Positions 23,396 through 35,888 of a stretch of 64,000 bases of DNA are shown piece after piece. Positions within the stretch are counted from its first letter, which is position 1. Each line of letters begins with the position of its first letter. Origin of the DNA: Curvularia sp. ZM96 (Eukaryota; Ascomycota; Dothideomycetes; Pleosporales; Pleosporaceae); NCBI GenBank assembly GCA_022457065.1, contig JAJGBQ010000003.1:3348001-3412000 (forward strand), in the 5' to 3' direction. The notes below the pieces were generated by a model. It had not been told where the DNA came from, searched no databases, and was given only the letters and a program-made list of their open reading frames with translations. The position numbers and the translations under genes are program-made.

Positions 23396-26300
23396 ATGGT
23401 CTTCTTAGGCATATACCGTGCTCTGTACGACTATGAGCCCCAGAGCACCAATGAGATTGCTCTGAATGAGGGCGACATCTTGATGGTACTAGAGAAGTCT
23501 ACCGAAGACGACTGGTGGAAGGCCAAGAAAAAGGGACGCGAAGAGGACGAGGAGGAGCCCGAGGGCTTGATCCCAAACAACTACATTGAAGAGGTGAGTT
23601 GCGTACTTGGTACCCAATGGGTACCCCGGCTTGGCATGGCTCAGGGCGCATGTCCAGTAGCATACTGCTGCCTGTTTCGCAGACGTACGCTGTGGCTACA
23701 GAACTGACCACATATACAGGCTGCGCCTATTGCGCAAGCAAAGGCCCTCTTTGACTACGACCGCCAAACCGACGAGGAGTTGTCATTCAAGGAGGATGCT
23801 ATTCTCGATGTCTACGATACGACAGACCCAGACTGGACATTAGTGGGCGTCGAAAACGACTATGGCTTTGCACCAGCCAACTACATTGAGCTCATCAAGG
23901 GCGGAGCTAGCTCAGTCGCGCCAGCTGAACCATCCCCAGTGTTACCGACTCGCCCGCCAATGCCAGCAGCTAGAGACTCTTTTGACGATTCTCAGCCACC
24001 TACTCCAGATAGCCCTCCGCATCCAAGTCCTGCTGCCGCCCTGGCTGGCATCATCCAAAAGAAGTCTCAGGAAGCAGCGCCGCGATCGACCATCTCGCCG
24101 CCGCCCAACGTCAGCGCGGCCCCACGACGACGTGTGCAATTCACACCCGAGGAATCCGACGAAGAAGCACCACCACCGCATCTTCCCCAACGTCCCTTGT
24201 CGGAAGCATCCTCTCCTCCGCCTACCCAATATGCACATGCGCGGTCCCCGTCACCTCCGGTCAGATCGCCTCCTCCTCGAAGCGTCACGTTTGACAAGTA
24301 TGACCCACCCAGCAGGGAAGAGCAGCCATCGACCCCGAGGTCAGCATCGGGATACCGTCTGTACAACATCTATGAATATATTACGCAGCCTGGCAAGAAC
24401 AAGAAGATGCCCATTACGCTGGGTGTCAATATTCCCAAGGGCATGGTCATGATTGCGCCAGAAAAGTCACGCGATGGACCGCAGCAAGAATGGAGCGCCG
24501 AAAAGATGGAGTACTATTCGCAAGAGGGCAAGCACATTTTCATGGAGCTCAAGCAACCAAGCAAGAGCATCGACTTCCACTGCGGAGCCAAGGATACTGC
24601 ATCGGAAATCATGATGGCTCTTGGTGAACTCGCGGGAGCCGCCAAGAGTGCAGGATTGCGGGAAGTACTCGCTGCTGGTTCTGGACATTCCAATGTACAA
24701 AAGAAGGGAGTTATGCTATTCGACTTTATGGCGCAGGGTGATGACGAGGTTACTGTTGGTCTTGGTGACGAGATTTTGGTACTCGATGACTCGGCTAGTG
24801 ACGAGTGGTGGAAAGTCAGGCGGCTGAAGAATGGCAAGGAGGGTGTCGTGCCAGCTAACTATGTCGAGATTACAGAAACTGTCCCCATACCTGCTACGGC
24901 AGCCACCGTGGCTCGCTCTGGAACCAATGCTGGTCGATCCATAGTCGACCAGAATAGGCGAGAGGAAGAGGAGCTCGCTCGCCGGGCCGCGAGACAGACG
25001 CGACCAGAAAGTGAAGCGAGGAATGATCAGGTAGGGCCTGGCCTGCCCTTGCCCTTGCGTAACTCTAGCCTTTTACAGACAAATATTGACGAGCGGCGTG
25101 CCGCACAGAGATCTACCAAGCGCGAAACCTCTTCCAAAGACTCGAGTTCAAAGTCCTCGTCCAAGCCAAGTAAGTGTAACATGATAGCGACGGCCGAGTC
25201 TTCAGTGACGCAAGGCACCATTATGCATTTGATTGCGTAATGTTTTCTCAATAGAAGCTGTAAAGCGTTGGGATATGTTAGGTGCTAACTGGATGTGCTA
25301 GACCCCTCGAAAGTACGAACTTGGACCGACCGATCGGGCTCGTTCAAGGTTGAAGCAGAGTTCATTCTTATCAAGGATGGCAAGATTCATCTGCACAAGG
25401 TTAATGGTGTTAAGATTGCAGTGCCGGTTGGGAAAATGTCCGTCGAAGATCTCGAATATGTTGAGCGCGTCACGGGTGAATCTTTGGATGACGACAAGCC
25501 TTTGTCTGATCTGAAGAGAAAGACTATGCAGCAGCAGCGATCGAGAGATTCTCGTTCTCCGTCTGGGTTGAAGGTCGAGAAGAAGCCCGAGTACGACTGG
25601 TTTGACTTCTTCCTGAAGTGTGGTGTCAACCCGCAAATATGCGAACGTTATGCTCGGTCGTTTGTCAAGGACGAGATGACGGAGGAAAACATCCCGGACA
25701 TTACGCCAACGTTGCTACGTACCTTGGGTCTCAAAGAGGGTGATATTCTCCGCGTATCCAAGTACATTGATGCCCAGTACGGGCGTAACAAGCAAAGTCC
25801 CGAAGTTGGAGAGAGCAATGGCGAAGGAGCGTCTGGCGGACTGTTCTCTGGGCCTGGAGGTGCACTTCGCAACAACACCCGCAAGGGACGTCCCGCACCT
25901 CCTGTGGAGACCAATGATGTGGTGGATCCGAAGGCGTTTGAGCAGAAATCAGAGGATGCCGGAAAGAAGCCTGCAGAAAGTACAGCAGCCGCTTCTGCAC
26001 CTGCATCGGATGCAAAGGCAAACGGATTCGATGACAATGCTTGGGATGTCAAGCCCTCAAAATCTGCATCTACTGCTGCCCCAGAGAAGTCTGCATCTCC
26101 GCCTCCAGCACAGTCCGCACCTGCTGCAAAGCCACCTCAATTGACTGGAGCCATGGGCGAATTGTCGCTCTTGGATATGCCTGCCCTCAAGCCTGAGGAG
26201 ATTGCTCAGCCAACACCTCCTGCTCCTGCACCTGCGCCTGCACCCGCTCCACAAGCAGCGCAGCCGCCCGCTCCACAACAACAGCCACAGCCGACTGGGG

Positions 26301-27189
26301 CTACGCCGACTCTGTTTGAGCAAGTTGCAGCTATCAAGGCTTTGACTCAACCTCACAATGTTGCCCCGCCACGTATGCGCCCACAGGCGCCTCAGCAGCA
26401 GAATACTGGCGGCTTACTCGCCCCGCCGCCACAGCGTGCAGCCTCAGCTCCACAGAACCCGCAACAGAGTGCATTTGGCCCACCACCACCTCTGCAGCCA
26501 CAGCTTACTGGGTACAATCCCAACATGATGGCTCCAAACCCTGGGCAGGTACAGGGAATGCAAGGTATGCAGCCGCAGATGACTGGGTTCCCCCAACAAA
26601 ATGGCGGTTACGGGTTCCAGCAGAATGGCATGATGCCGCAGCCGACAGGATACAATTCCATGTCGCCGGCACCGCAGCAACAGCCCATGCAGACTGGATT
26701 TGCGCCGTTCCAGCAGCCTCAGCCAACAGGGTTCCAACAGCCGATGGCAACGGGCTACCAGCAAGCACCGCACTTTACCCAGGGTTTCGGCAACGGCAGT
26801 CCATTTGCGGATCCCCCACGAGCACCTTTCCAACCACTACAGGCCCAGCCGACTGGATTCAACTCGTTCCAGCCAGCGCCGCTTAACCCACAAGCGACTG
26901 GTGTCAATCGGTTCCTGCCTCCGGCGATTGCGCCACAGCCAACGGGCTTCGGGCAGAGCCCACCACCGATACCTCCGATGCCACCTATGCCCCAGGCACA
27001 GCCTCTGGTGCCGCAAAAGACTGGACCGCCTCCAAGCATCAAGTTTGGCGTTCAGCCGGCGAAGAAGCTGACACCGCAGCCGACAGGGCGGGCGAACCTT
27101 GCCAATGCTAGTAAGTGTTTACTTGTCTTTTGATTAAAGTTTCTTTTGCTAACTATTGATTAGCTCCTCAAAATCCCTTTGGTTTTTAG
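23396..27189 (+). CDS. SLA1: Actin cytoskeleton-regulatory endocytic adaptor Sla1
   Basis: Exons 23396-23593, 23720-25030, 25079-25169, 25302-27110 and 27164-27189 give 1144 residues. If the 48-nt intron at 25031-25078 is retained the frame stays open and the protein is 1160. Domain order matches Sla1: SH3-1 (about 4-66, ALYDYEP), SH3-2 (72-129, ALFDYDR), a Pro/Ser-rich linker, a conserved core (about 277-386), SH3-3 (395-450, LFDFMAQ), SHD1 (534-600, KVRTWTDRSGSFKVEAEF), the SAM-like SHD2 (627-696, YDWFDFFLKCG) and a C-terminal region with over ten QxTG repeats. Such repeats are Ark1/Prk1 kinase targets. The tiny last exon adds an NPFGF terminus, an NPF ligand for its own or partner domains. 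It couples cargo, clathrin and actin nucleation at endocytic patches. Confidence 0.95.
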
Positions 27190-28660
27190 GTCTCGTTGGT
27201 GCGGTAGTGAGATGCCTGGACGAAGAAACTCTTTATCCCATACCTCAGGTCGAGGGAGAGATGCGCACACGCCCACGCCCACGCCCACGCCCACACCTAA
27301 CCACCCTACACTGCATGTACTTGTACACAATTTTGCCTTACCTGAGGTTGGTTGCTTCTTGGAGAGAGCGGAATGAATCCTTCTTTGGCGCAGAAGGGAT
27401 TTGGGGCATACTTTTCTAACCGTTTTTTTCTCTTCATTTCTCTTCATTTCTGTTTTTTTATATTCACATAATACATGTTAAACTCACCCGTGCCTAGATG
27501 GAAATAACTGCTAGGGCTCTCTGTACGCATCTTGCCAATGGATTGGGGAGTTTGCTGGGTATACGGGTGAAAAGACAATGGGACAAGGCATGGGGACTGA
27601 GCAAAGGGGAAGAATGGGGGAAATGTACAGCTAGGATGGATAATGCAAATCACAAATGTTGACAAGATTAGTAAGAGTACAGAAAACTGGAATTGTGCAA
27701 CACGCAGGGGGCTCGGCCGCAGCCTTGTGCAGGCCAATATCATCCAGATTGCAGCCGTTGTTAAGGCGCAGGCGAAACGGACCTGAGACTGGGGGACCAA
27801 GCCTTTGCCAAGTAAAGCTTAGCCTAGCGTTTTCTCGAACGGGCCAGGCCATGGTTCCCTGTGCTGTGACTGGCCATTGGCCATGGTGACATGTCCGGGT
27901 CCACCGCAAAACCACGCAAGGGGGTTCCGTGGCTCCGTGGCTCAGCTGGATCAGCCTTGCAGAAGAAGCAAAAGAAAGACCGGGAAAAGATACAAGAGAT
28001 TGCTGGTTCTGCTGCGAGTTTGCATGAGGGCGGGGCGCAGCATCGGTACGTATTCCTCTCTCGGCCCAATCAACAAAAAAGCGCACCGCTGGTAGATGGG
28101 CCAGGCATGGATGCTGCTTGTGGCGATGACGAGTCGCCGACCGGCTTACACCAATCAACGCGCACTTAGTGTGTGGCTTATGAGCTAAGGGCCGAATGAT
28201 GCGTCGTCGGGCGCTGTGCTGTGTCCGCGTGAGATGGGGACTGCAGTTGCAGTAAGCATTATTAGCTTGCCCACCCCCCTCCCCTCCGGCGCCCCGGTAG
28301 ACTGCGGGTCTTAGCTATAATCCTTCGCCTTGCACTTCTTCTCTCTTTCCTTCTCCTCGCATACCTGCCTCGATCACTACATCCGCGAAACCGCGAGTCG
28401 CCCGAAACTCTTTCTCGATAGCGACCATACTGCCGTTCCCATAAGCATACAATAAGCGGATACAGCGACCTCGACTTCCCCTTTGAATTCTCTCGCTCAA
28501 ATCCAACAATCTATTTCTCGCCGGCGAATCCCACACCTTCCGCTCCTCTCTGCGCGCCAGCTAGACACAAGGAAACACTACACCATCGCGTCCTGAGAAT
28601 TCAAGAAAACAGAGCCGTATCTATTCTTCCAGGAAAGCGTATAAAGCAAAATCAGCAATC
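27190..28660. other. Intergenic region between SLA1 and the CYSTM gene
   Basis: Contains the SLA1 3' UTR with a short hexamer repeat (27271-27294). After 28260 there is a pyrimidine-rich stretch that is probably the promoter and leader of the small cysteine-rich gene. No other gene seen. Confidence 0.45.
27271..27294. repeat. Four tandem GCCCAC units
   Basis: Perfect hexanucleotide microsatellite about 80 bases after the SLA1 stop codon, most likely inside the 3' UTR. Confidence 0.8.
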
Positions 28661-29117
28661 ATGTCCAACCAAGGATACTACGGCAACCAGCCCCAGTACC
28701 CTCAGCAAAGGTAACGATTACTCTCTTCTCTCGCGATACCCACGCAATTCTTTTTTTTTTTTTGTCATTGTCAAATATATCTTGAAAAAACATGAATCGC
28801 ATAACAACGCAACAACCGCTGACTTTTATATTTCCTCCCCATAGCTACCCTCCCCAACAGCCAAACTATGGCCCTCCTCCTCAGCAAATGATGTACCCGC
28901 CCCAGGGCCAATACCAACAGGCTCCTCCACCAAAGCAGAAGAAGGACAGGGGCTGCTTGACTGCCTGGTAAGTCGTTTTCCTCTATCTGTCCTCGAGGTC
29001 GAGTCGCGCTAACGTACGAATTAATTTAGTCTGGCCACCTTGTGCTGCTGCTTCTTGTGCGAGGAGAGCTGCGAGTGCTGTCTGGATTGCTGTGAGTGTG
29101 CGGCGGATTGCTGCTAG
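28661..29117 (+). CDS. Small cysteine-rich CYSTM-type tail-anchored protein
   Basis: Three short exons (28661-28710, 28845-28967, 29030-29117) encode 86 residues. The N-terminal half is Tyr/Pro/Gln-rich (GYYGNQPQYPQQ, then PPQQ and PPPK elements). After KKDRGCLTAC comes a C-terminal segment with runs of cysteine separated by Leu, Phe, Glu and Asp, giving 14 Cys in about 33 residues and ending ADCC. This layout is that of CYSTM proteins, in which the Cys-rich segment associates with the membrane and is probably palmitoylated. Family members are linked to stress tolerance. All donors are GTAAGT or GTAACG and acceptors are standard. It is too small to be picked up as one long frame. The CT-rich leader suggests strong expression. 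Confidence 0.85.
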
Positions 29118-30041
29118 ATGGTATCGTTGTACGCGTGAAACTCATGGCCGTCGTGCTCGTGGGGGAAGAAACGAAGTTTGAATGAGGGGATTGAGAGAAT
29201 TGGAGATGCGTCTTGAAGAGGGCGTGGTGGTTTTCTTTTTGCAGGTTTTCTTGGTGTTGTTCTAGGATACACATTGTGCTTGTTTTGGGGGGAGAGAAAG
29301 ATACCTTTTTGACTTGGTCGTAGCACTGGTTTCCTATGTAACACTCGGTGTATAGCCTACTCCAATTAATCTTCTATGGTTTACTTGTATTTTTAGATGA
29401 TTCGAGATTGAGTTGTTGTTGAGAGTTTGTGTGTTCTTAGTTCAGATTCTCTATGTTATAGTCGCGGGGGTTTTTTTTTTCACGGAGTGCTTCTTTCCGG
29501 AAGTAGTGGGCAATCGCTCATTGTGGATGTCATGTGACGACACATGGGTTCATAAGTGAGAACATCTCTAGGTCCTTCCTCCCTCACAAATAATGTCCAC
29601 CGCGTTATACGATGGCATACAAAAGCAAGAGCTCGTGTGCGTATCACGTCCTCCAATCTACTAGTAATATATGTTTCTATATTAGATCGCGCTTTTAGAT
29701 CGGGGTACTTCTTGAACATTCACTGTCCTCAGTTCTTAGTACTGCGTAGGACAGTCAGGATGCTGCCGGCTATGCTCTCACCCCCTGGTGCTAAGGCACT
29801 TTACATATGAGATACTACCGTTTTTGTCTCACTAGTAGTGAAAGAAGGTGGGACCTCGCCAAAGGCTAAGACATTGTGTGCAGCAGCCCACTCATCAATC
29901 ACTTGGTACTTGTGCCTAATAGCACCCGCAATTCATCACCCCTCGCTACTAGCCTGTTTGGGCCTCTAGATACGTAAGATTATAAGAGGTACACCCAACT
30001 TCTCTCCACTTCCACTTCTCTGAACTGCAGTCTTAACCAAG
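29118..30041. other. Intergenic region
   Basis: 3' UTR of the CYSTM gene followed by about 700 bases without a supportable gene. The promoter of the 2EXR gene should lie at the right end. Confidence 0.45.
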
Positions 30042-30845
30042 ATGAGTCCTGCAATGCACCGCGATCCCACTACGTCGAGCTCTAATAACAAGATCCTCGA
30101 CCAACACAGTGGAAGGGTCAAGAAGTCCAAGAAGTCTTCTAGACCCACACTCACATCTAACAACGGGCTGTTGAAGACCGAGATCTCAGACCGCTCCGAA
30201 CTGATGCAGATGTAATTGCAGCGTTCTGATCATTTGATATAAAGACCGAACTAACTACTTGCCAGCACCAAACGAAACTCCGTCGAATCCCCGCTTCTCC
30301 GTCTTCCACCCGAGCTACGCAACTGGATCTGGGAGTACATTCTTGGCTACCATCGAATCTGGATCGAATCTGCGTACGACCCTTCTAGGGGCTGCAAGTA
30401 TCAGTTCATTCGCGTTTACCTGAAGAACACCCTGGTGCGCATCAAGCACCCCTTTGCGCTGCCCCGCGTATGCCGTCAAACCCGACTCAAAACATCAGCT
30501 ATGGTATACACGCTCAACCGGTTCGACTTTGGCGCGACAGCCACTTTCGATCACTTCTTTCGGAACCTTGTGCCGGGCCGGCGCTGTCTCATCACTTTCA
30601 TCACTGTACCCGCCGATTACTTCTGGCTCTATCTCCGCAATCGCCGCAAACCCTTTCGCGCAAAGTTTACAAATATCAAGCGTGTCAGATTCTACTACGA
30701 TGAGGCAGCCCTGCAGTGTGCCGCCTCTTTCTCGCCTACATCGCACCACTCATCTGAATCCAATGTAAATAGGCTAAAGAGGGGGATTGAAGATCGTGTG
30801 AGGCAAAGGGAAGGTGAGGGTTTGGAGATTGAATGGTATTATTGA
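30042..30845 (+). CDS. 2EXR-domain protein of unknown function
   Basis: Two exons (30042-30211 and 30266-30845) give 249 residues. The donor is the weak GTAATT, but the branch element CTAAC and the acceptor CCAG are good and the joined frame is open. The N-terminal 55 residues are basic and disordered (KKSKKSS). After the junction comes the typical opening of the 2EXR family, LLRLPPELRNWIWEYILG, an F-box-like helix. A central region follows with CRQTR and FDF motifs. The charged tail ends EIEWYY. Such proteins are abundant in Dothideomycetes and none of this type has a firm role. Adaptor function is only an inference from the F-box-like start. Confidence 0.78.
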
Positions 30846-32310
30846 GTGCTACCCAGTCCTCCTACCACACAGAGGAGAAGGGCGGAAGCTTTAGACTTCC
30901 TCTACACCAGTTCAAGCTCTTGGCCTCGCAAGCACTCCGTGTTCACTGTCCTAGGGGTACAAGCCAACTGACGAGAACGCTCCATGTATAAATGTCGAGA
31001 GAGAGCGTGGCGTGGTTATTGGGAATACAGTGTGCAAGGGCGATGTGGGAGCCCTTTTGCTATGTGCCGAGTATGGATGATTTTATCAGCTAGGATGAAA
31101 AGGGTGGCTAGTTAGGCAAATCTATGTGTCTTTTCTTACATAATTGACTACACGAGCTCTACCTAAAAGCTCTAAAAGACTTTGACAAGCACGACTCCAA
31201 CACCACAGCCTTCCCAGACTCTCGGTGTACTCGGAAAAAAAAAGTCGGATAAACCGTCCTACTACCCATGTAGGTATAACCAGAAACCACCATAGTATTA
31301 TAGAACAGCAGAGACAGTATGAAAAACGCGGACACCTTATAGAAAGCGCACAATCAATGTTCGCTTACATATTCACCAATTGCTTCGCAATGACAGCAAT
31401 CGCGAGGACAACAATGTTGGAATAGGAGCGAAGTCACTAGCAAAACTCAAACTACGGCTGGTAATAAAACGCATCAATATACCTACAACAGTTTCCCAAA
31501 CCTAGACGTCCGCTACCGACTAGGGACATGCCACCCAGGCGTATCAAGCAGACTATTGCTAAACAAGGCAGAATAGGACTGGCGGGACGATACCATGGAA
31601 GATCTGCTTCACGTTTTTTAAACGCAGTGCTGGTGAAATTATCGCTGTGGTGATTTGCTCCGTAAATTAGGTGATTGGTCGTACAGATCTAGACGTGGTT
31701 GTATCTGTCTTATATGTCTCTAAGAGCTTTTTATCAGAGTTGGTGAATGTAGTTTTACTCTGACTGTTCCGTTCTTGCACACCGAGAGTCAGCTACGTTG
31801 GGTAAACTCCCCTCCCGCATGATCCTTTTCCTTACCTATTCCTACAAAGACATACTTGGACTTTTTTTTTGAATAGTTAGAATAGGTGAAATTCACACAG
31901 TCAGTTTCCCACCTGTACATCACATCAGTCTTCAATCTTCAAGCACCTTTTTATTTCCGCAGATGTGTCATTACGATTCTAGTAAAGGGTCTCTCTTTTT
32001 GATGATGACCTCGAGGCTATGCATGATGGTGTGTTTCCATCCCCAAACTCCAGATGTCGATGTCAAAGGAAAAAAAAAAAGAATATAGCGAATGCGACTG
32101 GCAGCAAATGGTATTGCGCGTTTAAATGCCCCAAAGATTTGAGAAAACAGCTGGGAACCGAGATGTCACGACCATGAGGAGATGATGAGAAAAAAACAAG
32201 GAAAGAAAGGAAACAAAAGGAGATAGGAGAAGGATAAATGAAAAAATGAAAATGCGGTATCGAGTGAGCTGTCATTAGGCTGGAAATATGCACAAAGGAA
32301 AGGGGCGCCT
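30846..32310. other. Intergenic region between convergent genes
   Basis: About 1.5 kb of 3' flanking sequence for the 2EXR gene (+) and the vezatin-like gene (-). A-rich runs occur near 32070-32230. No gene or clear repeat. Confidence 0.45.
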
Positions 32311-34377
32311 TTAGATGCTGGTGATTCGTCCTCCGGGGGGCGCAGATGCTCGGTGCGGTCGGAGGTTGATGACGGATTCGAGTTCTCTCAGCATGCTGGT
32401 GTTTGCGTCTCGTTGCTCTCGGAGGGTAGCTTGGCGGATGCGATCATCGTGGATTTTCTGCATGCGTTCCTCTCTTGTCATAGTAACGCGGGTCTTGGGG
32501 ATTGCAATAGCTTCAAACACTTCGTCGTCGGATGCGCTGCCCTGGTCGCTTGGTGGAGCACTCTCCTGAGGGCTCAACGATTCGCCGTTCAGAGCACGTA
32601 GAGCATCAGACGGACTGCCTTCATCCACAGCAGTGAGACCACCAAGGCTTGGGACTGGCGAGCGTAGGCCGCTTGATGCCTGTGAAATTCGGCGCTCCTG
32701 CCTGTCAATGTTCAGGGCGAGCGCATTCTTGCCTGCTTCCCAGGCTTGTACCAAGCTCTTGAGATCGGCGCCAATGGATTCGTATTGCGCCATGAGAGAG
32801 TGGCCCAGATCAGTGACATCTTCCATGTCTTCCAAACTCTTATTCGTCTCTTCTCGGAGGACTTGCATCTTCGCCTGCAAGCCCCGGATGCCACTCGAAA
32901 GTCCCGATAGTTTACGTACAGAGTTTCGAATCTTCTCTCGTCCAGGTGTCGGGGCTGCCTTGGCCGGCGATGGCAAAACAAACTGCTCCTCTTCGGCTAG
33001 CACGCGATTGAACTTTTCGCTCCATAGACCAACTTGACGGGCAGTGTCCACCATTGAATCTACCACTGTCGACCATCGGGAGAAATCAGTCGTTCCACCA
33101 TCAGCCTCCATGGCCAAGAGAGAGCAGAGATAAACACGGCGAAGAATAGCCAGGCGATACTGTAGGGTGCGGAGAACTTTGAGGGTTTCAGCATCTTCGA
33201 ACTCGGATGGGCTGTAACTGAGAGCGGCCTCTTGCAGGTCTGGATTGCTGATCTCGTAGACGTCGAAATATTTTTCCAAGTCATCTTCCTGGATCAGTGG
33301 CTTCAGAATGGCGCATTGGTCGGAGATAAGGGGGACAATATCTGCGTATGCTGCGCGGAGATTGCGGCGGAGACGCTGACAGCGGCGGGCCTGGCCTTTC
33401 TCTTCGATGCGCGAGATAGGAGGAAGTGGACTGCTTCTACACGGAGTTTAGCTGAGCGGCCGCAGAGAGACATGGCTTGGGATGTGGGTAGGAAACATAC
33501 AGCCTGTAGCCACGGGACACAAGCTCCACCTCTTGGATCAAGGCAAGTGCAGACGAGGTGGAAGCCTCGAATGCCTGCAGATTGGCGACCAAGGCAGATA
33601 CACCGTCGACTGCCTGCTGTCTGAGGTAGTGGAGCCACTGGCGCCGCATGTAACCATAAACGGCGGATGCGGCAGCAGCAAAGACTAGAACGACAAATGA
33701 CGTCCTCCCCACGCTGAAGACTGGCTGGCGGCGAGACCAGTGGACGAGCCATACCAGGACAAATGCAGTCGTGCCCGTTAGAGCGGCACCGGTGGTGCTT
33801 ATGGTGGCGACCTTGAACTCATGTAAGCCGGAGAGGCCGTTTGGCGCAAAGGTGGGTATCGAGGATGCGCGCAGGCCTCCCTGGTCGCCTAGAAGCTGGG
33901 ATGCAACGATGAGGTAGCGGAAGTGCTCGAGGAAGCGCTCGTTGTCTGCCCGGCCGAGTCTCGAGTTGACAGCCTTCTGCAGTCGGGTCAGCGGTTGACT
34001 CTCACACGGTGCCAAGGGGAAGGCAGAGAAGCATACCGAGCATGCTGTGTGTATGCGGGCAATGGAGCCATGTCGGCTATGTATCCGCAGGGGCTGCGGG
34101 AGGCGCTCTCTTATCCTCGACTGGAGCGTGGAGGGACCTCTGGGCGCAAAGCCACGGGAGTCGGTATCTGTGTGTGGGAAGGCAGAAGCGCGGGGAGAGT
34201 TGTTGTCGTCGTCGCCGGCTGTGCCCTGGCCTAGTGCAGCGATTAGCGGCTGGAGATGGATTGTCGTCATCATCGTCATGGCGAGCATGGCGATGGTGGC
34301 GGTGGCGGTGGCGGTTGGGAGGGCGCACCTTGGAGCAACTGCGCAAGGGGCGAGTCGTCTGGTATAATGTTCTCCAT
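32311..34377 (-). CDS. Vezatin/Inp2-type myosin-binding membrane protein
   Basis: Four exons on the minus strand: 34377-34329, 34230-34037, 33976-33501 and 33436-32311, giving 614 residues. A hydrophilic N-terminus with RIRERLPQPL precedes RADNERFLEHFRYLIVASQLL. Two membrane helices follow at about 138-160 and 172-190, then a long helical cytosolic part (SRIEEKGQARRCQRLRRNL, coiled-coil segments) and a disordered Ser/Pro-rich stretch before EERMQKIHDDRIRQATLREQRD. The order fits the vezatin domain family. In yeast the related Inp2 is the peroxisomal receptor for myosin V. The exact organelle here is inferred. The first junction uses a weak GTGCGC donor; a start at 34288 in the same frame is the alternative. 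Confidence 0.75.
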
Positions 34378-35888
34378 GGTGCTACCACATGATGGAGCAG
34401 CGGACGTGGTGCGGGCGGGCGAGGAGCGCGTGGGCGTGGGCGGTTGACTGGGTGGCTCTAATCCGGGGTGGGCAGGTGATATGGATATGGCCGGTACGGC
34501 TTGTGCGGGTACGGGCGCAGGCGAGGGCGCTCCCAAGGGCGCGTGGTCTGGTGCGTGGGATCCAATGGTGGCAGCGGCGGCGACCCTGTACAGGGGATGC
34601 GGAGGAGCGCGGGATCTTCTGTTGTTGGCGAAAAGGGACCACAGAGGAGAGACAAAAAACACGTACACCGGCATGCCCGCTGGACGCAGCTCGAGGGCGG
34701 TGCTCGACTACATAGGGTCGAGGGAAATGAGGCAGCGTCCGGAGAGACGCCCCTTGTGATTGGCGACTAAGCCGCATGACAGCGCTCGACCGTTCACGCG
34801 TTTGTTTAGCCGTTTCCCCTCCCCCCTCTCTCCCTGCTCTCCTGCTTCCCCTTCTGGCCGCCATCCCTGTCCACGGCCGCCCGTCGCATGTCAGTACGCG
34901 CGCGTTACTTGCGGCGCACACAACCACCAGAGCCTGCGGCCATGTCAGCGAGCTGTCAGCCCCTGGGGGGCGCCCGTCTCGGCGCGGACCAGACGTTGAG
35001 CGACATGGCGCCATGGTGGGAGAGCGGACGACCGGCCATACGCCTCATTCCGCCCTGAATGCCCCTGGCCGGCCTGCGACCATGCGTCCATATTCCTTCG
35101 GGTGTCCTGAGATCAACCTCCGAGGCCCACCTCCGGCCCCGCCCGCGCGCGACCAGACTCGCAAGAGCATCAATTTCTTTTATTACATACGCAGTCGGTG
35201 GTCAGACTGCCTGCTCGTCGTTGCGCGGCGTTGCGGTGTTGCGGATGACATGCATGCATGCAAGCTCGCCTGTGCTCAATCGATAACGCTATCGATAACA
35301 TAGGGCTGCATATCAGACAGGCACTGTACAGCTACGTGCCACGCAAGAGGAAAGAGCAACGTGCAGCATGCAGGTACATATGTATCTGCCAGCCACTTTG
35401 CCCCCCTTTAAACTGGCCCCATCCCTTGCGCTAGCAACCTCTTGCCATTCCTGGCTTACAAACCATATCACCGTCCTCTGCTCCTATGGCCGGCTGCAGC
35501 GGCTGAACTACTCCCACCAGGCATCGCTTTGGTATAGCGGCTGCTCTCAAGACACGGCATACATCATAGTGCTCGAGCTCATTCCACGAGCTTCCGAGAC
35601 GCATCGTTATCACCCACTAGGCCTTTGTCTGACACAACAAGGCTGCAGTCTTGGGATGTAGTAGCATATCCAAAATTACAGGCCAGTAGGAGAGACTATC
35701 TCCTCCAAGTGTGGCCAAAAGAATGCCTCGACTTGTTTTCTCACTATTCTCACCCATGGCACTGGAGTATATATTGCTCATATCGTTTCCTATGGCGTTT
35801 CCTGATTACTTGATAGTCCTCCTTTTCATATACTAATGCGAGTACTTTTGTTTTGTTACCAAAATCCACCATCTGCATATTCGTCATC
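34378..35888. other. Divergent intergenic region
   Basis: Lies between the vezatin-like gene (-) and an unrecognised gene (+). GC-rich near 34380-35100 with overlapping open frames on both strands and no domains. A pair of ATCGATAAC repeats is at 35279-35299. Confidence 0.45.
35279..35299. repeat. Direct repeat ATCGATAAC, 12-base period
   Basis: Two identical 9-mers at 35279-35287 and 35291-35299. Each contains CGATAA, which fits the fungal GATA-factor consensus HGATAR. About 590 bases upstream of the next gene. Confidence 0.5.
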
